Shown piece after piece: positions 26,997-35,664 of a stretch of DNA of 64,000 nucleotides. The DNA lies in assembly GCF_018847975.1 (NCBI RefSeq), contig NZ_CP072597.1, forward strand, positions 4,441,001 to 4,505,000. The letters are read 5' to 3'. This DNA comes from Lysobacter sp. K5869 (lineage in GTDB: Bacteria; Pseudomonadota; Gammaproteobacteria; Xanthomonadales; Xanthomonadaceae). Position 1 is the first letter of the stretch. Each line of letters begins with the position of its first letter. The notes under the pieces were generated by a model. The model was not told the origin of the DNA and made no database searches. It worked only from the letters and a program-made list of their open reading frames with translations. Position numbers and translations under genes: made by a program.

Positions 26997-29900
26997 TCAG
27001 CGCTGCACGGCGCAGGTGAAGCTCAACGTCGCCGTCGCGCCCGCCGCCAACTGGCCCAAGGTCACCCCGTTCGTCAGATCGCCCACGGTGATCGCCCCGG
27101 ACGGGCATGCCGCGCCCGCGCACGTCACCGCATTCGCCGCCGGGCAATCCAAACCGGCCTGCGGCGTATCGCGCACCACCGCACCGGTCACCGCCGTCGC
27201 CGCGTGATTGGTCACCACCACGCTGTAGGTGGTGTTCGTGCCGCCCACCACCGTGTCTGCGGTCTGATCCGACGCTCCACTCGTCGGTGTGTTGGTCTTG
27301 GTGATCGACAGATCCGTCGTGCGCTGCGTGTTGGTGAACGTGCACACGATCACGCCGTCGTCCGCGGCGATGGTCAAGCCATCGTCCGGGTTGGTATCGG
27401 CCGCGCCGGTGCACGCCAACGCGCTGTCGTACTGGCCCGTGTTGGCCCCCGCCAAGGCTTCCTGCAGCGTCAGCGTTTCGCCCGCGAACACCGTCACCGG
27501 CGTCGCCGAGGCGTCCACCTCGTTGGAAGTATCGGCGCGCGAGTCCAGCGTCCCGACTGCGGCGCCGCCGCGCGACACCGACACCGTGGCGGTGTCGCCG
27601 ACCGTCGCGCCGGACCATTGCTTGCGCAGCGTCAGCGTCGTCGTGCGCGGCGTGTTGGTGTAGGTGCATTCCGCCGCGTTGGTGCTGGTGATCGTCAGCG
27701 TATTGCCGTTCTGCTGGCCGTCGTTGCCCGACAACGCATGGCCGCCGGTGCAGGCCAACGTCGTGGTGTAGTTCGCCGCATCGGCACCGGTTTCCGCCGG
27801 CAAGGCGATTACGTCGCCCACCATGACCGTCACAGCGTTTCCGCTGTTCGCCGCTATCGGCGCCGTCGCGTCGAAGGTCGTCGTATTGTTGATGCCGCCG
27901 GTGGTCGCTCCGATAGTCACCCGATGGCCATCCACGCTGCCGCTCGCCCACGCCTTGGCCAATTGCAGCGTCGCGGTACGCGGGGTGTTGGTGTACGTAC
28001 ACACCGTCGCCGTCGCGCTGTCGCTGACCACGATCGTCTGCGGCGGCGCGCTTGCCGCCAGCGTGGTGCCGCCCGTGCAAGCCACCGTCGTGTCGTACTG
28101 CGCTTGGCTCGCTCCGCCGGCGAAGGTTTCCACCGGCAACGTGACGCTTTCGCCGGCGAACACGGTCGCGGCGACGCCGGTGGTCGCAGTGGGAGCGGTC
28201 GAGGCGAAGCCGGCGTTGTTGGTCGCACCGGCGGTCGTCGCCCCGGCGGTGTGGCCCGCTGGGCTGTTCGCGCCCCACTCCTTGGCCAGGCTCAATTGCT
28301 GCGACAGCCGGTTGTTGGTGAAGGTACAAGCGATCGCATTGCCCGTCGCGGTGTCCTGAACCGACAGATTGAAACTCGAGGTCGCCGCATCGAAGGTGCC
28401 TGTGGCGGACTGCGCCGCGCCGCCGGGAGCGGTCACGGTGCAATTCGCGCCGGTCAACGCCCAGCCCGCCGGCACGGTCTCGGTCACCCTGGTCGCTGTC
28501 GCCACGGCCGTCAGCGTCTGTTGCGTGCCGCTCGTGCCCGCTCCGCCCGCCGCTGTCGTGGTGATCGTTTGATTCTCGATACCGTTCGTTCCTGCGAACT
28601 GGAACGCACCGGTGCCGCCGTTCGACACCTTAGTCAGCGTCAGATGCACGGGTTGGTCGTCGTTGGTGATCGTGCAGATCACGGTGTCGCCCGCCGCCAA
28701 GCTCAGATTGTTCCCGACCACCGCAGCGGCGCCGTTCACCACGCAGCTGTATTGCGAGGCGGTGTAACCGGTCGGGCCGTTGGTTTCGGCCAGCGTGTAC
28801 GCGCCGGGGTTCACCGTCGCATTGGTCACCGCCGCAGCGCCTTCGGTGCCGCTCAGATTGGTAGGTCCCGTGGCGGTCAGCGTCCACGCGGTATCAAGCG
28901 CAGTGCCGCCGTTGTCGTTCACTACCGTCTTCAGCAAGGTCAGCCGCGACGGCGTATTGGTCAACGTGCACGAAATCGCCGCGCCGCGCACGGGCGTGAT
29001 CGCCAGCGAACCGTTGAATGCCACGCCGCTCGGCAGACCGGCCTGCAGGCCGTTGGCGTCCGTGCAGGTGATTCTCGCCGCGTAGTTCGCCAGCTGCGCG
29101 CCGCCGGAGCCGGCTTCGGTGAGGAAATACTGCGTGCCCGACGTGGCATTGAAGGTTCCGGTCGTGCCCGTGCCGGCGGTAACGGTCGAGCCCGTTCCCG
29201 TCGTCGTCGCGTTCGCGGTCGAATTCACCACCGTGCCGGTTGCGCTGCCAGTGCGGATGGCGACGGTGAATTGGTCGGTATTAGCCACACGGCCGCCGCC
29301 CAGGGCCTTGGACAATCGCAACGTAGTCGGGCAAAGCGCTGTTCCGATCTGGAAATCGTCGTAATAGACCGAATTCGGTGCGACTCCCCCATCGACGATA
29401 CTCCCAGTGCGGTTGTACAAATAGACGCGAAAATAGTAGGTCGTGCTTGGCGCCAGATACGGATACTCGGCGGTGGGATATGGCTTGTATTGATAGCCCC
29501 CGGTGGTGGTGCTAACGGTCAGATCCTGGGCAAGTGTCGTATAGCTCGAGAAATCGGCCTTGGTGGAAGCCTGCACTGCAAACTGAAACACGCTTGTTCC
29601 GGTGGAGCCAAGCCCAACCAAATCAAAGAACGTGGCGGTATTGAGTGTGGCAGGGGTCGTGATCTGATACTGCGCATACACCTGATTGGTAATCGCCTGA
29701 GCGTAGGTGGAGCCCACTCCCACCCCCCTGCAAGCCCAGCCATCCCTCGCATATAAGGAACAGCCCAGCCCAGGGCCGGTGAAGAAATTTGCAGCGCTGG
29801 CAACCACCGCTTGATTGGCGCCGGGAGGGCTGGTATCCCAATAATTGATCGTCGCTGCCGACGGGTCATTCGCCGGATCGGGCCACACGCCATCCTGCTT

Positions 29901-30092
29901 GAGCGTACCTGCCGGGCGATTGCTGAACCAGCCCGCCACAAATCTGCCGTTCGTCACGCTACCGCCGGCCCCGCAAGTACTCTGGGCATGGGCAGAAAAT
30001 GCGGCCATCAGAAGCACAAAGGCGACAAGCACAAAGGCGACAAGCACAATCCCGCGTGGCTTGGACCGGTTCTTCGCCGCTAATAGACACAT
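26997..30092 (-). CDS. secreted repeat protein 3 (prealbumin-like/DUF11 repeats)
   Basis: 1031 residues. Signal peptide MCLLAAKNRSKPRGIVLVAF continues VLVAFVLLMAAFSAHAQ; its core contains a doubled LVAFV segment from a 15-bp DNA duplication. The N-terminal domain (TNGRFVAGWFSNRPAGTLKQ to YYDDFQIGTALCP) is homologous to that of protein 2. Then come several repeats with a typical start such as LRLSKALGG, LTLLKTVVNDNGG, LTLTKVSNGGTG, and the end CTxTNxP. The C-terminal 210 residues are nearly identical to protein 1. The ATG lies 2 nt after the stop of the small ORF at 30094, so translation is coupled. Likely a secreted or surface adhesin-like protein. Confidence 0.84.
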   Translation of the reverse strand: MCLLAAKNRSKPRGIVLVAFVLVAFVLLMAAFSAHAQSTCGAGGSVTNGRFVAGWFSNRPAGTLKQDGVWPDPANDPSAATINYWDTSPPGANQAVVASAANFFTGPGLGCSLYARDGWACRGVGVGSTYAQAITNQVYAQYQITTPATLNTATFFDLVGLGSTGTSVFQFAVQASTKADFSSYTTLAQDLTVSTTTGGYQYKPYPTAEYPYLAPSTTYYFRVYLYNRTGSIVDGGVAPNSVYYDDFQIGTALCPTTLRLSKALGGGRVANTDQFTVAIRTGSATGTVVNSTANATTTGTGSTVTAGTGTTGTFNATSGTQYFLTEAGSGGAQLANYAARITCTDANGLQAGLPSGVAFNGSLAITPVRGAAISCTLTNTPSRLTLLKTVVNDNGGTALDTAWTLTATGPTNLSGTEGAAAVTNATVNPGAYTLAETNGPTGYTASQYSCVVNGAAAVVGNNLSLAAGDTVICTITNDDQPVHLTLTKVSNGGTGAFQFAGTNGIENQTITTTAAGGAGTSGTQQTLTAVATATRVTETVPAGWALTGANCTVTAPGGAAQSATGTFDAATSSFNLSVQDTATGNAIACTFTNNRLSQQLSLAKEWGANSPAGHTAGATTAGATNNAGFASTAPTATTGVAATVFAGESVTLPVETFAGGASQAQYDTTVACTGGTTLAASAPPQTIVVSDSATATVCTYTNTPRTATLQLAKAWASGSVDGHRVTIGATTGGINNTTTFDATAPIAANSGNAVTVMVGDVIALPAETGADAANYTTTLACTGGHALSGNDGQQNGNTLTITSTNAAECTYTNTPRTTTLTLRKQWSGATVGDTATVSVSRGGAAVGTLDSRADTSNEVDASATPVTVFAGETLTLQEALAGANTGQYDSALACTGAADTNPDDGLTIAADDGVIVCTFTNTQRTTDLSITKTNTPTSGASDQTADTVVGGTNTTYSVVVTNHAATAVTGAVVRDTPQAGLDCPAANAVTCAGAACPSGAITVGDLTNGVTLGQLAAGATATLSFTCAVQR

Positions 30093-30093
30093 A

Positions 30094-30327
30094 TCAATTG
30101 ACCGCGCAGTTGAAGGTCGTGGCGGTCAGCGTCTTGCAGGTATCCCCCTGCCGCACCGCGCCGCAGCGCCCCATGGGAATCGCCCTGTTATCCGTGCCGA
30201 ACACCTCGCGGTATTGGGCCCGGGCGACGGAAAACGGCAGCACCGAGCCGAGCACCAAGGCAACCATGCCCATGACGCGGCGCAGGGTGGAACCGGCAGA
30301 CCGCGCCAAGTGGTGTTTTGCTTTCAT
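30094..30327 (-). CDS. small predicted secreted protein, coupled to surface gene 3
   Basis: 77 residues. N-terminus MKAKHHLARSAGSTLRRVMG followed by the hydrophobic MVALVLGSVLPFSV and ARAQ is a clean signal peptide. The 40-residue mature part (YREVFGTDNRAIPMGRCGAV, then RQGDTCKTLTATTFNCAVN) has three cysteines. Its TGA is separated from the ATG of surface gene 3 by two bases (TGATATG), a strong sign of translational coupling. Could be a partner or leader peptide of the surface protein. No family recognised. Confidence 0.65.
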   Translation of the reverse strand: MKAKHHLARSAGSTLRRVMGMVALVLGSVLPFSVARAQYREVFGTDNRAIPMGRCGAVRQGDTCKTLTATTFNCAVN

Positions 30328-30447
30328 CGCTGAACCCTGTGTGAGATGACCCTACGCTTGCGATGGCTAGCCCTTTGTGTACCGGCTCACCGTGCAATCG
30401 AAGGTCCGGAGGGCGCTTTCCCCGTTTTCGATTCGCCCACACCGTGA

Positions 30448-30681
30448 TCACTCGCCCATCGCCCGCAAATCAGGACATCGCACATAGGAACCGGAGTCCT
30501 GGCCGGTCATGAAGGTAGCGGCCAGCGCGGTTTGCGCATTGCCTGCGGCGCATTGGTGCGTCGCCTGCGCCCGCGCCGGAGTCGCCGAACACAGGCTCAG
30601 CGCCGCGATGTCTGCCGCGATGTCTGCCGCGAAGGCGACACGCAAACGCGACTCTCGTCCAGGCTTTTCGCCTTGTCGCAT
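30448..30681 (-). CDS. small predicted secreted protein, possibly broken by an in-frame TGA
   Basis: 77 residues with a signal-like N-terminus (VAFAADIAADIAALSLCSAT, then PARAQ) and a short mature part (THQCAAGNAQTALAATFMTG). After its TGA the same frame stays open for 26 more codons to a TAG at 30367: SRCGRIENGESALRTFDCTV. That tail resembles the end of the neighbouring small protein (GRCGAVRQGD...TFNCAV). The gene may therefore be a 104-residue relative interrupted by a nonsense mutation. No strong ribosome site; reality of the gene is uncertain. Confidence 0.4.
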   Translation of the reverse strand: MRQGEKPGRESRLRVAFAADIAADIAALSLCSATPARAQATHQCAAGNAQTALAATFMTGQDSGSYVRCPDLRAMGE

Positions 30682-30995
30682 GCGAACCGCGGTGCCCCGC
30701 GGTCACCGCCATCTGGCATTTCGTTCCGTCCGATGGCGGGCTACCGCCGGCCAGACGTTTGGCCGGCAACCGGCCAGCCCGCGTCCACCCCGTCTCTGCC
30801 TGGGCGGCGGCGCCCAGGCCCCAGCCCGAGCGCCCACGGCAAGGCACCACCGACGGTCTCGAACTTGCACTACGCGGCATTGGATCAGTGGTCTGAAGAC
30901 CCACGTCCGGCGAGGCTCCCGCCATCGTGTCCGCGCCGGCGACAAAACGAGCGCATCGTTACCCGACCCCAAGCCGCGATTTTTCGCCGCGCAAA

Positions 30996-31023
30996 GAAAA
31001 AGCGGGCCGAAGCCCGCTTTTTC
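30996..31023 (-). terminator. pnp intrinsic terminator
   Basis: Stem AAAAAGCGGGC, loop CGAA, with a T-run on the minus strand after the stem, 25 bp beyond the pnp stop. Symmetric A and T runs make it potentially bidirectional. Two copies of this element lie at 23684 and 26858. Confidence 0.88.
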
Positions 31024-31047
31024 ATGATCCGACGATGGCGCGGAGGC

Positions 31048-33156
31048 TTACGCCGCCGGCACGCCCTCGCCTTCTTCCACGGCCTTCATCGACAGGCGGA
31101 TGCGGCCCTGCTTGTCGACTTCCAGCACCTTGACCTTGACCACGTCGCCTTCCTTGAGCTTGTCGGAGACCTTCTCGACGCGCTCGTTGGAGATCTGCGA
31201 GACGTGCACCAAGCCGTCCTTGCCCGGCAGGATGGTGACGAACGCGCCGAAGTCCATGATCTTGGCGACCTTGCCTTCGTAGATCCGGCCCGGCTCGACG
31301 TCGGAAACGATCTGGTCGATGCGCGCCTTGGCGGCCTGCGCGGCGGCGGCGTTCACCGAGGCGATGACGATGGTGCCGTCGTCCTGGATATCGATCTGGG
31401 TGCCGGTTTCCTTGGTGATCGCCTGGATGGTCGAGCCGCCCTTGCCGATCACTTCGCGGATCTTGTCCGGGTGGATCTTCATCGTCAGCAGGCGCGGCGC
31501 GTACTCGGACAGCTCCGAGCGCGAGGTGGTGATGGCGTGGGCCATCTCGCCGAGGATGTGCAGGCGGCCGGCCTTGGCCTGCTGCAGCGCGACCTTCATG
31601 ATCTCTTCGGTGATGCCCTGGATCTTGATGTCCATCTGCAGCGCCGAGATGCCTTCCGACGTGCCGGCGACCTTGAAGTCCATGTCGCCGAGGTGATCTT
31701 CATCGCCCAGGATGTCGGACAGGACGACGAAGTTGTCGCCTTCCTTGACCAGACCCATGGCGATGCCGGCGACCGGCGCCTTGATCGGCACGCCGGCGTC
31801 CATCAGCGCCAGCGAGCTGCCGCAGACCGAAGCCATCGAGGACGAACCGTTCGACTCGGTGATTTCCGAGACCACGCGGATGGTGTACGGGAATTCTTCC
31901 ATCGTCGGCATCACGGCGAGCACGCCGCGCTTGGCCAGACGGCCGTGGCCGATTTCGCGGCGCTTCGGGCCCATCATGCGGCCGCACTCGCCGACCGAGA
32001 AGGGCGGGAAGTTGTAGTGGAACAGGAAGTGTTCCTTGTACTCGCCCGAGACGGCGTCGATGATCTGGCCGTCGCGCGCGGTGCCGAGGGTGGCGACCAC
32101 GATGGCCTGGGTCTCTCCGCGGGTGAACAGCGAGGAGCCGTGGGTGCGCGGCAGCACGCCGACCTTCGAGGCGATCGGGCGCACGGTGTCGAGCGCGCGG
32201 CCGTCGATGCGGATCTTGGTGTCGAGCACCGAGCTGCGCATGGTCTGGTATTCGAGCTCGCCGAATTCCTTCGACAGTTCGCCCGCGCTCCAGCCTTCGG
32301 ATTCGGCGCGGCCGGCCAGCGACAGCAGCACGTCCTTCTTGATCGCCGAGATGGCGTCGCGGCGCTGCAGCTTGTCGCGGACCTGGAAGGCCTGCGCCAG
32401 CTGGCCGCCGACGGCGTCCTTGAGCGCGCCGATCAGCGCGTCGTTCTTGGCCGGGGCTTCCCAGCTCGAGGGCTTGGTGCCGGCTTCCACGACCAGTTCG
32501 TTGATCGCGTTGATGACCTTCTGCATCTCGCGATGGCCGAACATCACCGCGCCGAGCATGACGTCCTCGGACAGCATCTTGGCTTCGGATTCGACCATCA
32601 GCACGGCGTTGGAGGTGCCGGCGACGACGAGTTCGAGTTCGGAATCGGCCAGTTCGGCCGCGGTCGGGTTGAGCAGGTACTGGCCGTTCTTGTAACCGAC
32701 CTTGGCCGCGCCGATCGGACCCTGGAACGGCGTGCCGGCCAGCGCCAGCGCGGCCGAGGCGCCGATCAGCGCCGGGATGTCGCCGTCGACTTCCGGATTG
32801 AGCGACATCACCGTGGCGATGATCTGCACTTCGTTACGGTAGTCTTCCGGGAACAGCGGGCGGATCGGACGGTCGATCAGGCGCGAGATCAGCGTTTCCT
32901 TCTCCGTCGCGCGGCCTTCGCGCTTGAAGAAGCCGCCCGGGATGCGCCCGCCGGCGTAGAACTTCTCCTGGTAATCGACGGTGAGCGGGAAGAAATCCTG
33001 CCCCTCGCGCGCGCTCTTGGCGGCGACGGCCGACACCAGCAGCACGGTGTCGTCCATCTTGACGATCACGGCGCCGCTGGCCTGACGGGCGACTTCGCCG
33101 GTCTCCAGGGTCACCTGATGGTTGCCGTACTGGAAGGTCTTGGTAATTTTTGCCAC
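31048..33156 (-). CDS. pnp: polyribonucleotide nucleotidyltransferase (PNPase)
   Basis: 702 residues, standard length. Phosphorolytic 3'-5' exoribonuclease, trimer, part of the RNA degradosome. Visible: first RNase PH domain (GDFxV region after [20 protein letters not shown]), [18 protein letters not shown], second RNase PH domain ([23 protein letters not shown]), catalytic region EMEEFPYT-like [20 protein letters not shown], then the KH domain ([20 protein letters not shown]) and S1 domain ([20 protein letters not shown]). The start is GTG at 33156 with AGGA at 8-nt spacing. It ends the conserved rimP-to-pnp cluster. The end of this gene has been copied twice downstream. Confidence 0.97.
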   Translation of the reverse strand: MAKITKTFQYGNHQVTLETGEVARQASGAVIVKMDDTVLLVSAVAAKSAREGQDFFPLTVDYQEKFYAGGRIPGGFFKREGRATEKETLISRLIDRPIRPLFPEDYRNEVQIIATVMSLNPEVDGDIPALIGASAALALAGTPFQGPIGAAKVGYKNGQYLLNPTAAELADSELELVVAGTSNAVLMVESEAKMLSEDVMLGAVMFGHREMQKVINAINELVVEAGTKPSSWEAPAKNDALIGALKDAVGGQLAQAFQVRDKLQRRDAISAIKKDVLLSLAGRAESEGWSAGELSKEFGELEYQTMRSSVLDTKIRIDGRALDTVRPIASKVGVLPRTHGSSLFTRGETQAIVVATLGTARDGQIIDAVSGEYKEHFLFHYNFPPFSVGECGRMMGPKRREIGHGRLAKRGVLAVMPTMEEFPYTIRVVSEITESNGSSSMASVCGSSLALMDAGVPIKAPVAGIAMGLVKEGDNFVVLSDILGDEDHLGDMDFKVAGTSEGISALQMDIKIQGITEEIMKVALQQAKAGRLHILGEMAHAITTSRSELSEYAPRLLTMKIHPDKIREVIGKGGSTIQAITKETGTQIDIQDDGTIVIASVNAAAAQAAKARIDQIVSDVEPGRIYEGKVAKIMDFGAFVTILPGKDGLVHVSQISNERVEKVSDKLKEGDVVKVKVLEVDKQGRIRLSMKAVEEGEGVPAA

Positions 33157-33370
33157 GTTGGGTTCCTTCGGTATCTATGCGTTCCGGTCGGGGCCCGTGC
33201 CCCGCTCCGGTCGGCCGCCGGCGCAAGCGACCTGAGGATGGTTGTGTCGCGCGCGCGCTCCGCGCCGCGTCGCACGTGGCCCGAAGGCCGGTCCAGTTCG
33301 ACGACCGCGCTCGCGCTTCGTCGCTGGCGGCGCTGCGTCCTGCATCGCCAAACGGGGTTTTCGTCCCCGC

Positions 33371-33405
33371 CAAAACAAACCGCGGCGCATCGCTGCGCCG
33401 CGGTT
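33371..33405 (-). terminator. hairpin after rpsO
   Basis: 12-bp perfect stem AACCGCGGCGCA with loop, followed on the minus strand by TTTGTTTT. It starts 10 bp after the rpsO stop. It may attenuate read-through into pnp, where RNase processing of such a hairpin is known in Escherichia coli. Confidence 0.85.
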
Positions 33406-33415
33406 GGGTGTCCGA

Positions 33416-33676
33416 TTAGCGGCGCAGACCGAGCTTCTCGATCAGGGCCTTGTAGCGCTCGTTGTCTTTGCGCTTGAGGTAGTCGAGCAGACTGCGGCGG
33501 CGGTTGACCATCATCAGCAGACCGCGACGGCTGTGGTGATCCTGCTTGTGGGCCTTGAAGTGGCCGGTCAGCTGTTCGATGCGGGCGGTCAGCAGGGCGA
33601 CCTGGACTTCCGGCGAGCCGGTGTCGTTGGCGCCGCGCTTGTTGTCTTCAATGACTTTCTGGGTGTCGATCGACAT
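33416..33676 (-). CDS. rpsO: ribosomal protein S15
   Basis: 86 residues, close to the usual 88-89. Binds 16S rRNA in the small subunit platform. Sequence [60 protein letters not shown] is diagnostic. ATG 33676 was chosen over a longer open frame because it matches the universal S15 start. Located between truB and pnp as in most gammaproteobacteria. Confidence 0.97.
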   Translation of the reverse strand: MSIDTQKVIEDNKRGANDTGSPEVQVALLTARIEQLTGHFKAHKQDHHSRRGLLMMVNRRRSLLDYLKRKDNERYKALIEKLGLRR

Positions 33677-33835
33677 GGTGTCTTCTCTATCTGGATGCGC
33701 GGCCCGCAGAAGCGAATCGGCGCGGTCATTGCCGCTCCGACGCACCGCCTGGCCCGCCGCTTGCTATGGTTGGGAATCGCTCTTCGCGCCGCTCGCGCAA
33801 CCGCTTAGGGTTGGAAGTGCTTGAAAAGCGGCGAG

Positions 33836-33864
33836 ATTGTAACAGCCCGCTGCGACGATTGCGA
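33836..33864 (-). promoter_or_regulatory. candidate rpsO promoter
   Basis: On the minus strand TCGCAA and TACAAT are separated by 17 bp, about 160 bp upstream of rpsO. The -10 box is good, the -35 box poor. An own promoter for rpsO-pnp is known in E. coli. Confidence 0.4.
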
Positions 33865-33953
33865 CCTTTGGCCGATACGAATCGGAACCGTCCGGGCGAT
33901 TCGCGGGCACCTTCGCGGTGCCGGACGAATGCCTGTTCAGTTTGTCGCCGCGA

Positions 33954-34901
33954 TCAGCCGCCCTGCGCGGCCCAGCGGAACAGCCGCTGCGGCTGCAGGC
34001 GTCCGCCCGCTTGGCGCAGGCCCAGCCCCAGGCAGCGCCCGGTTTCGCCGTAGATCGCGACCAGCCCGGGCTCGCCCTCGGCGCAGGCCACGGCCTGGCC
34101 GTGACCCAGGCGCTGGGCGGCGGCGGCGTCCAGGGCGACCTGTTCGAATCCGCTCAGGCCGGCCTCGATCGGCAGCAGCAAGGCGTCGAGGATGCGGTCG
34201 TCGCCGCGCTCGGCCAGCTCGCGCAGCTGGTCCAGGGTAAGCATCGCCGGCTGCAGGAAGGGTTCGACCCACAACCGCCGCAGGGTCGCCACGTGGGCGC
34301 CGCACCCCAGCGCCTCGCCGAGGTCGCGCACGAGGCTGCGCACGTAGGTGCCGGAGCCGCATTCCACGTGCAGTTCCAGGCGCGGGCCGTCGCGGCCGGT
34401 CAGGGTCAGCGAGTGCACGGCGACTTCGCGCTCGGGCGCCTCGATGGCCTCGCCGCGGCGGGCCTTGGCGTACAGCGGCTCGCCGCCCTGCTTGAGCGCG
34501 GAAAAGATCGGCGCGCGCTGCAGGATGACGCCGCGCAGCGGCGCCAGCGCGGCTTCGATGGCCGCATCGTCGAGTTCGGGCACCGGCCGCTCGCGCAGCG
34601 GGGCGCCGTCGGCGTCGTCGCTGTCGGTGGTCAGGCCGAGCACGGCGGTGGTCGTATAGGCCTTGCGCGCGCCGAGCAGCAGGCCGGCGATCTTGGTCGC
34701 CTCGCCGAAGCACAGCGGCAGCAAGCCGGTCGCGAGCGGATCCAGGCTGCCGGTGTGGCCGCCCTTCTCGGCGCGGAACAGATGGCGCGCCTGTTGCAGC
34801 GCCTGGTTCGAGCTCAGCCCTTGCGGCTTGTCGAGCAGCAGCAGGCCGTCGACGTTGCGCCAGGTGCGTTTACGCGTCGTGGTTAAGCGCGTGGTGTTCA
34901 A
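33954..34901 (-). CDS. truB: tRNA pseudouridine-55 synthase
   Basis: About 315 residues. Converts U55 of tRNAs to pseudouridine in the T loop. Motif [20 protein letters not shown] near the start and the catalytic aspartate D54 in [24 protein letters not shown]-like C-terminal part ([20 protein letters not shown]) follows. No ATG fits the start; TTG at 34901 gives an 18-residue leader, similar to relatives. The start is therefore the weak point, not the identity. Between rbfA and rpsO as expected. Confidence 0.93.
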   Translation of the reverse strand: MNTTRLTTTRKRTWRNVDGLLLLDKPQGLSSNQALQQARHLFRAEKGGHTGSLDPLATGLLPLCFGEATKIAGLLLGARKAYTTTAVLGLTTDSDDADGAPLRERPVPELDDAAIEAALAPLRGVILQRAPIFSALKQGGEPLYAKARRGEAIEAPEREVAVHSLTLTGRDGPRLELHVECGSGTYVRSLVRDLGEALGCGAHVATLRRLWVEPFLQPAMLTLDQLRELAERGDDRILDALLLPIEAGLSGFEQVALDAAAAQRLGHGQAVACAEGEPGLVAIYGETGRCLGLGLRQAGGRLQPQRLFRWAAQGG

Positions 34902-35120
34902 GCAGGCCTTCGCCCCAGGATGGCGGCCGGGATGCCGGCGCGCGGGTCAACGTCTCGGGATGCTCGCATACTGCGCCGGAACGGACGCGTGAAGCGCGCC
35001 GCGGACACGAAGCGGCCGCCGGAGCCGACCGGCGGCGGGATGCGAGAACCAATGGGGACCGCGGAGCCGGCGGTCGCGCCCCGCGAACGAGCGGGCGGCC
35101 GCGCGGTCCGGCAGGGCGGA

Positions 35121-35540
35121 TCAGTCCTTGCCCTGCTCTTCTTCGCCGTCGGACGCGTCGTCGGCGTCCGCATCGGTTGCGGCGTCTTCAGCGGACACCG
35201 GCGCCTCGCGCAGCAGATGCTCGATGCGCTCGCCGCGGTCGACCGAATCGTCGTAGTGGAAATGCAGCTCCGGCACGTGCCGCAGCTTCATCGCCTTGCC
35301 GAGCTGGAAACGCAGCTCGCGCGCGAGTTCCTTCAGCGCCTTGACCGCTTCGGCCGAACGCTCCGGCTGCAACGCGGTCACGAACACCTTGGCATGGGCT
35401 AGATCGCGGGTGATTTCGACGTCGGACACGCTGACCGACGGCAGGCCGTGCTCGCGCACGGCCTCGCGCACCAGCGTGCCCAGCTCGCGACGGAGCTGAG
35501 CGGAGACGCGGTCGGTGCGGTGGAACGATTTGCTGGGCAT
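35121..35540 (-). CDS. rbfA: 30S ribosome-binding factor A
   Basis: 139 residues. Cold-shock factor for 16S rRNA maturation. Sequence MPSKSFHRTDRVSAQLRREL then DVEITRDLAHAKVFVTALQP, ELRFQLGKAMKLRHVPELHF and the single KH-like fold fit RbfA. The C-terminal 25 residues are acidic (AATDADADDASDGEEEQGKD), a longer tail than in E. coli. It lies between infB and truB in the conserved order. Confidence 0.95.
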   Translation of the reverse strand: MPSKSFHRTDRVSAQLRRELGTLVREAVREHGLPSVSVSDVEITRDLAHAKVFVTALQPERSAEAVKALKELARELRFQLGKAMKLRHVPELHFHYDDSVDRGERIEHLLREAPVSAEDAATDADADDASDGEEEQGKD

Positions 35541-35544
35541 TAGG

Positions 35545-35660
35545 AGCGAAAGCGGGAATAGGGAAAAAGGGGAACCAGGGGACTGCGGGAACTCGGGGAA
35601 CCGAAAACCGGGATCGCTCTCGCCATTCCCCGTTCCCCACTCCCCTCATTCCCGCTCCAT
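35545..35660. repeat. purine-rich imperfect palindrome between infB and rbfA
   Basis: One arm reads AGCGGGAATAGGGAAAAAGG onwards; the other, on the opposite strand, reads GGAGCGGGAATGAGGGGAGT onwards. The arms pair imperfectly and flank a short centre. It fills most of the gap between two genes of the same operon. Confidence 0.65.
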
Positions 35661-35664
35661 CGCC

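Noticed and set aside
18355..30092. Horizontally acquired island with mobile element
   Set aside because: No integrase, transposase, tRNA-end duplication or insertion sequence was found. The pnp-derived remnants explain the growth of the locus by local duplication.
30188..30451. GTG-start open frame overlapping the two small secreted proteins
   Set aside because: No ribosome site, no signal or domain. It runs through both small-protein regions in another frame.
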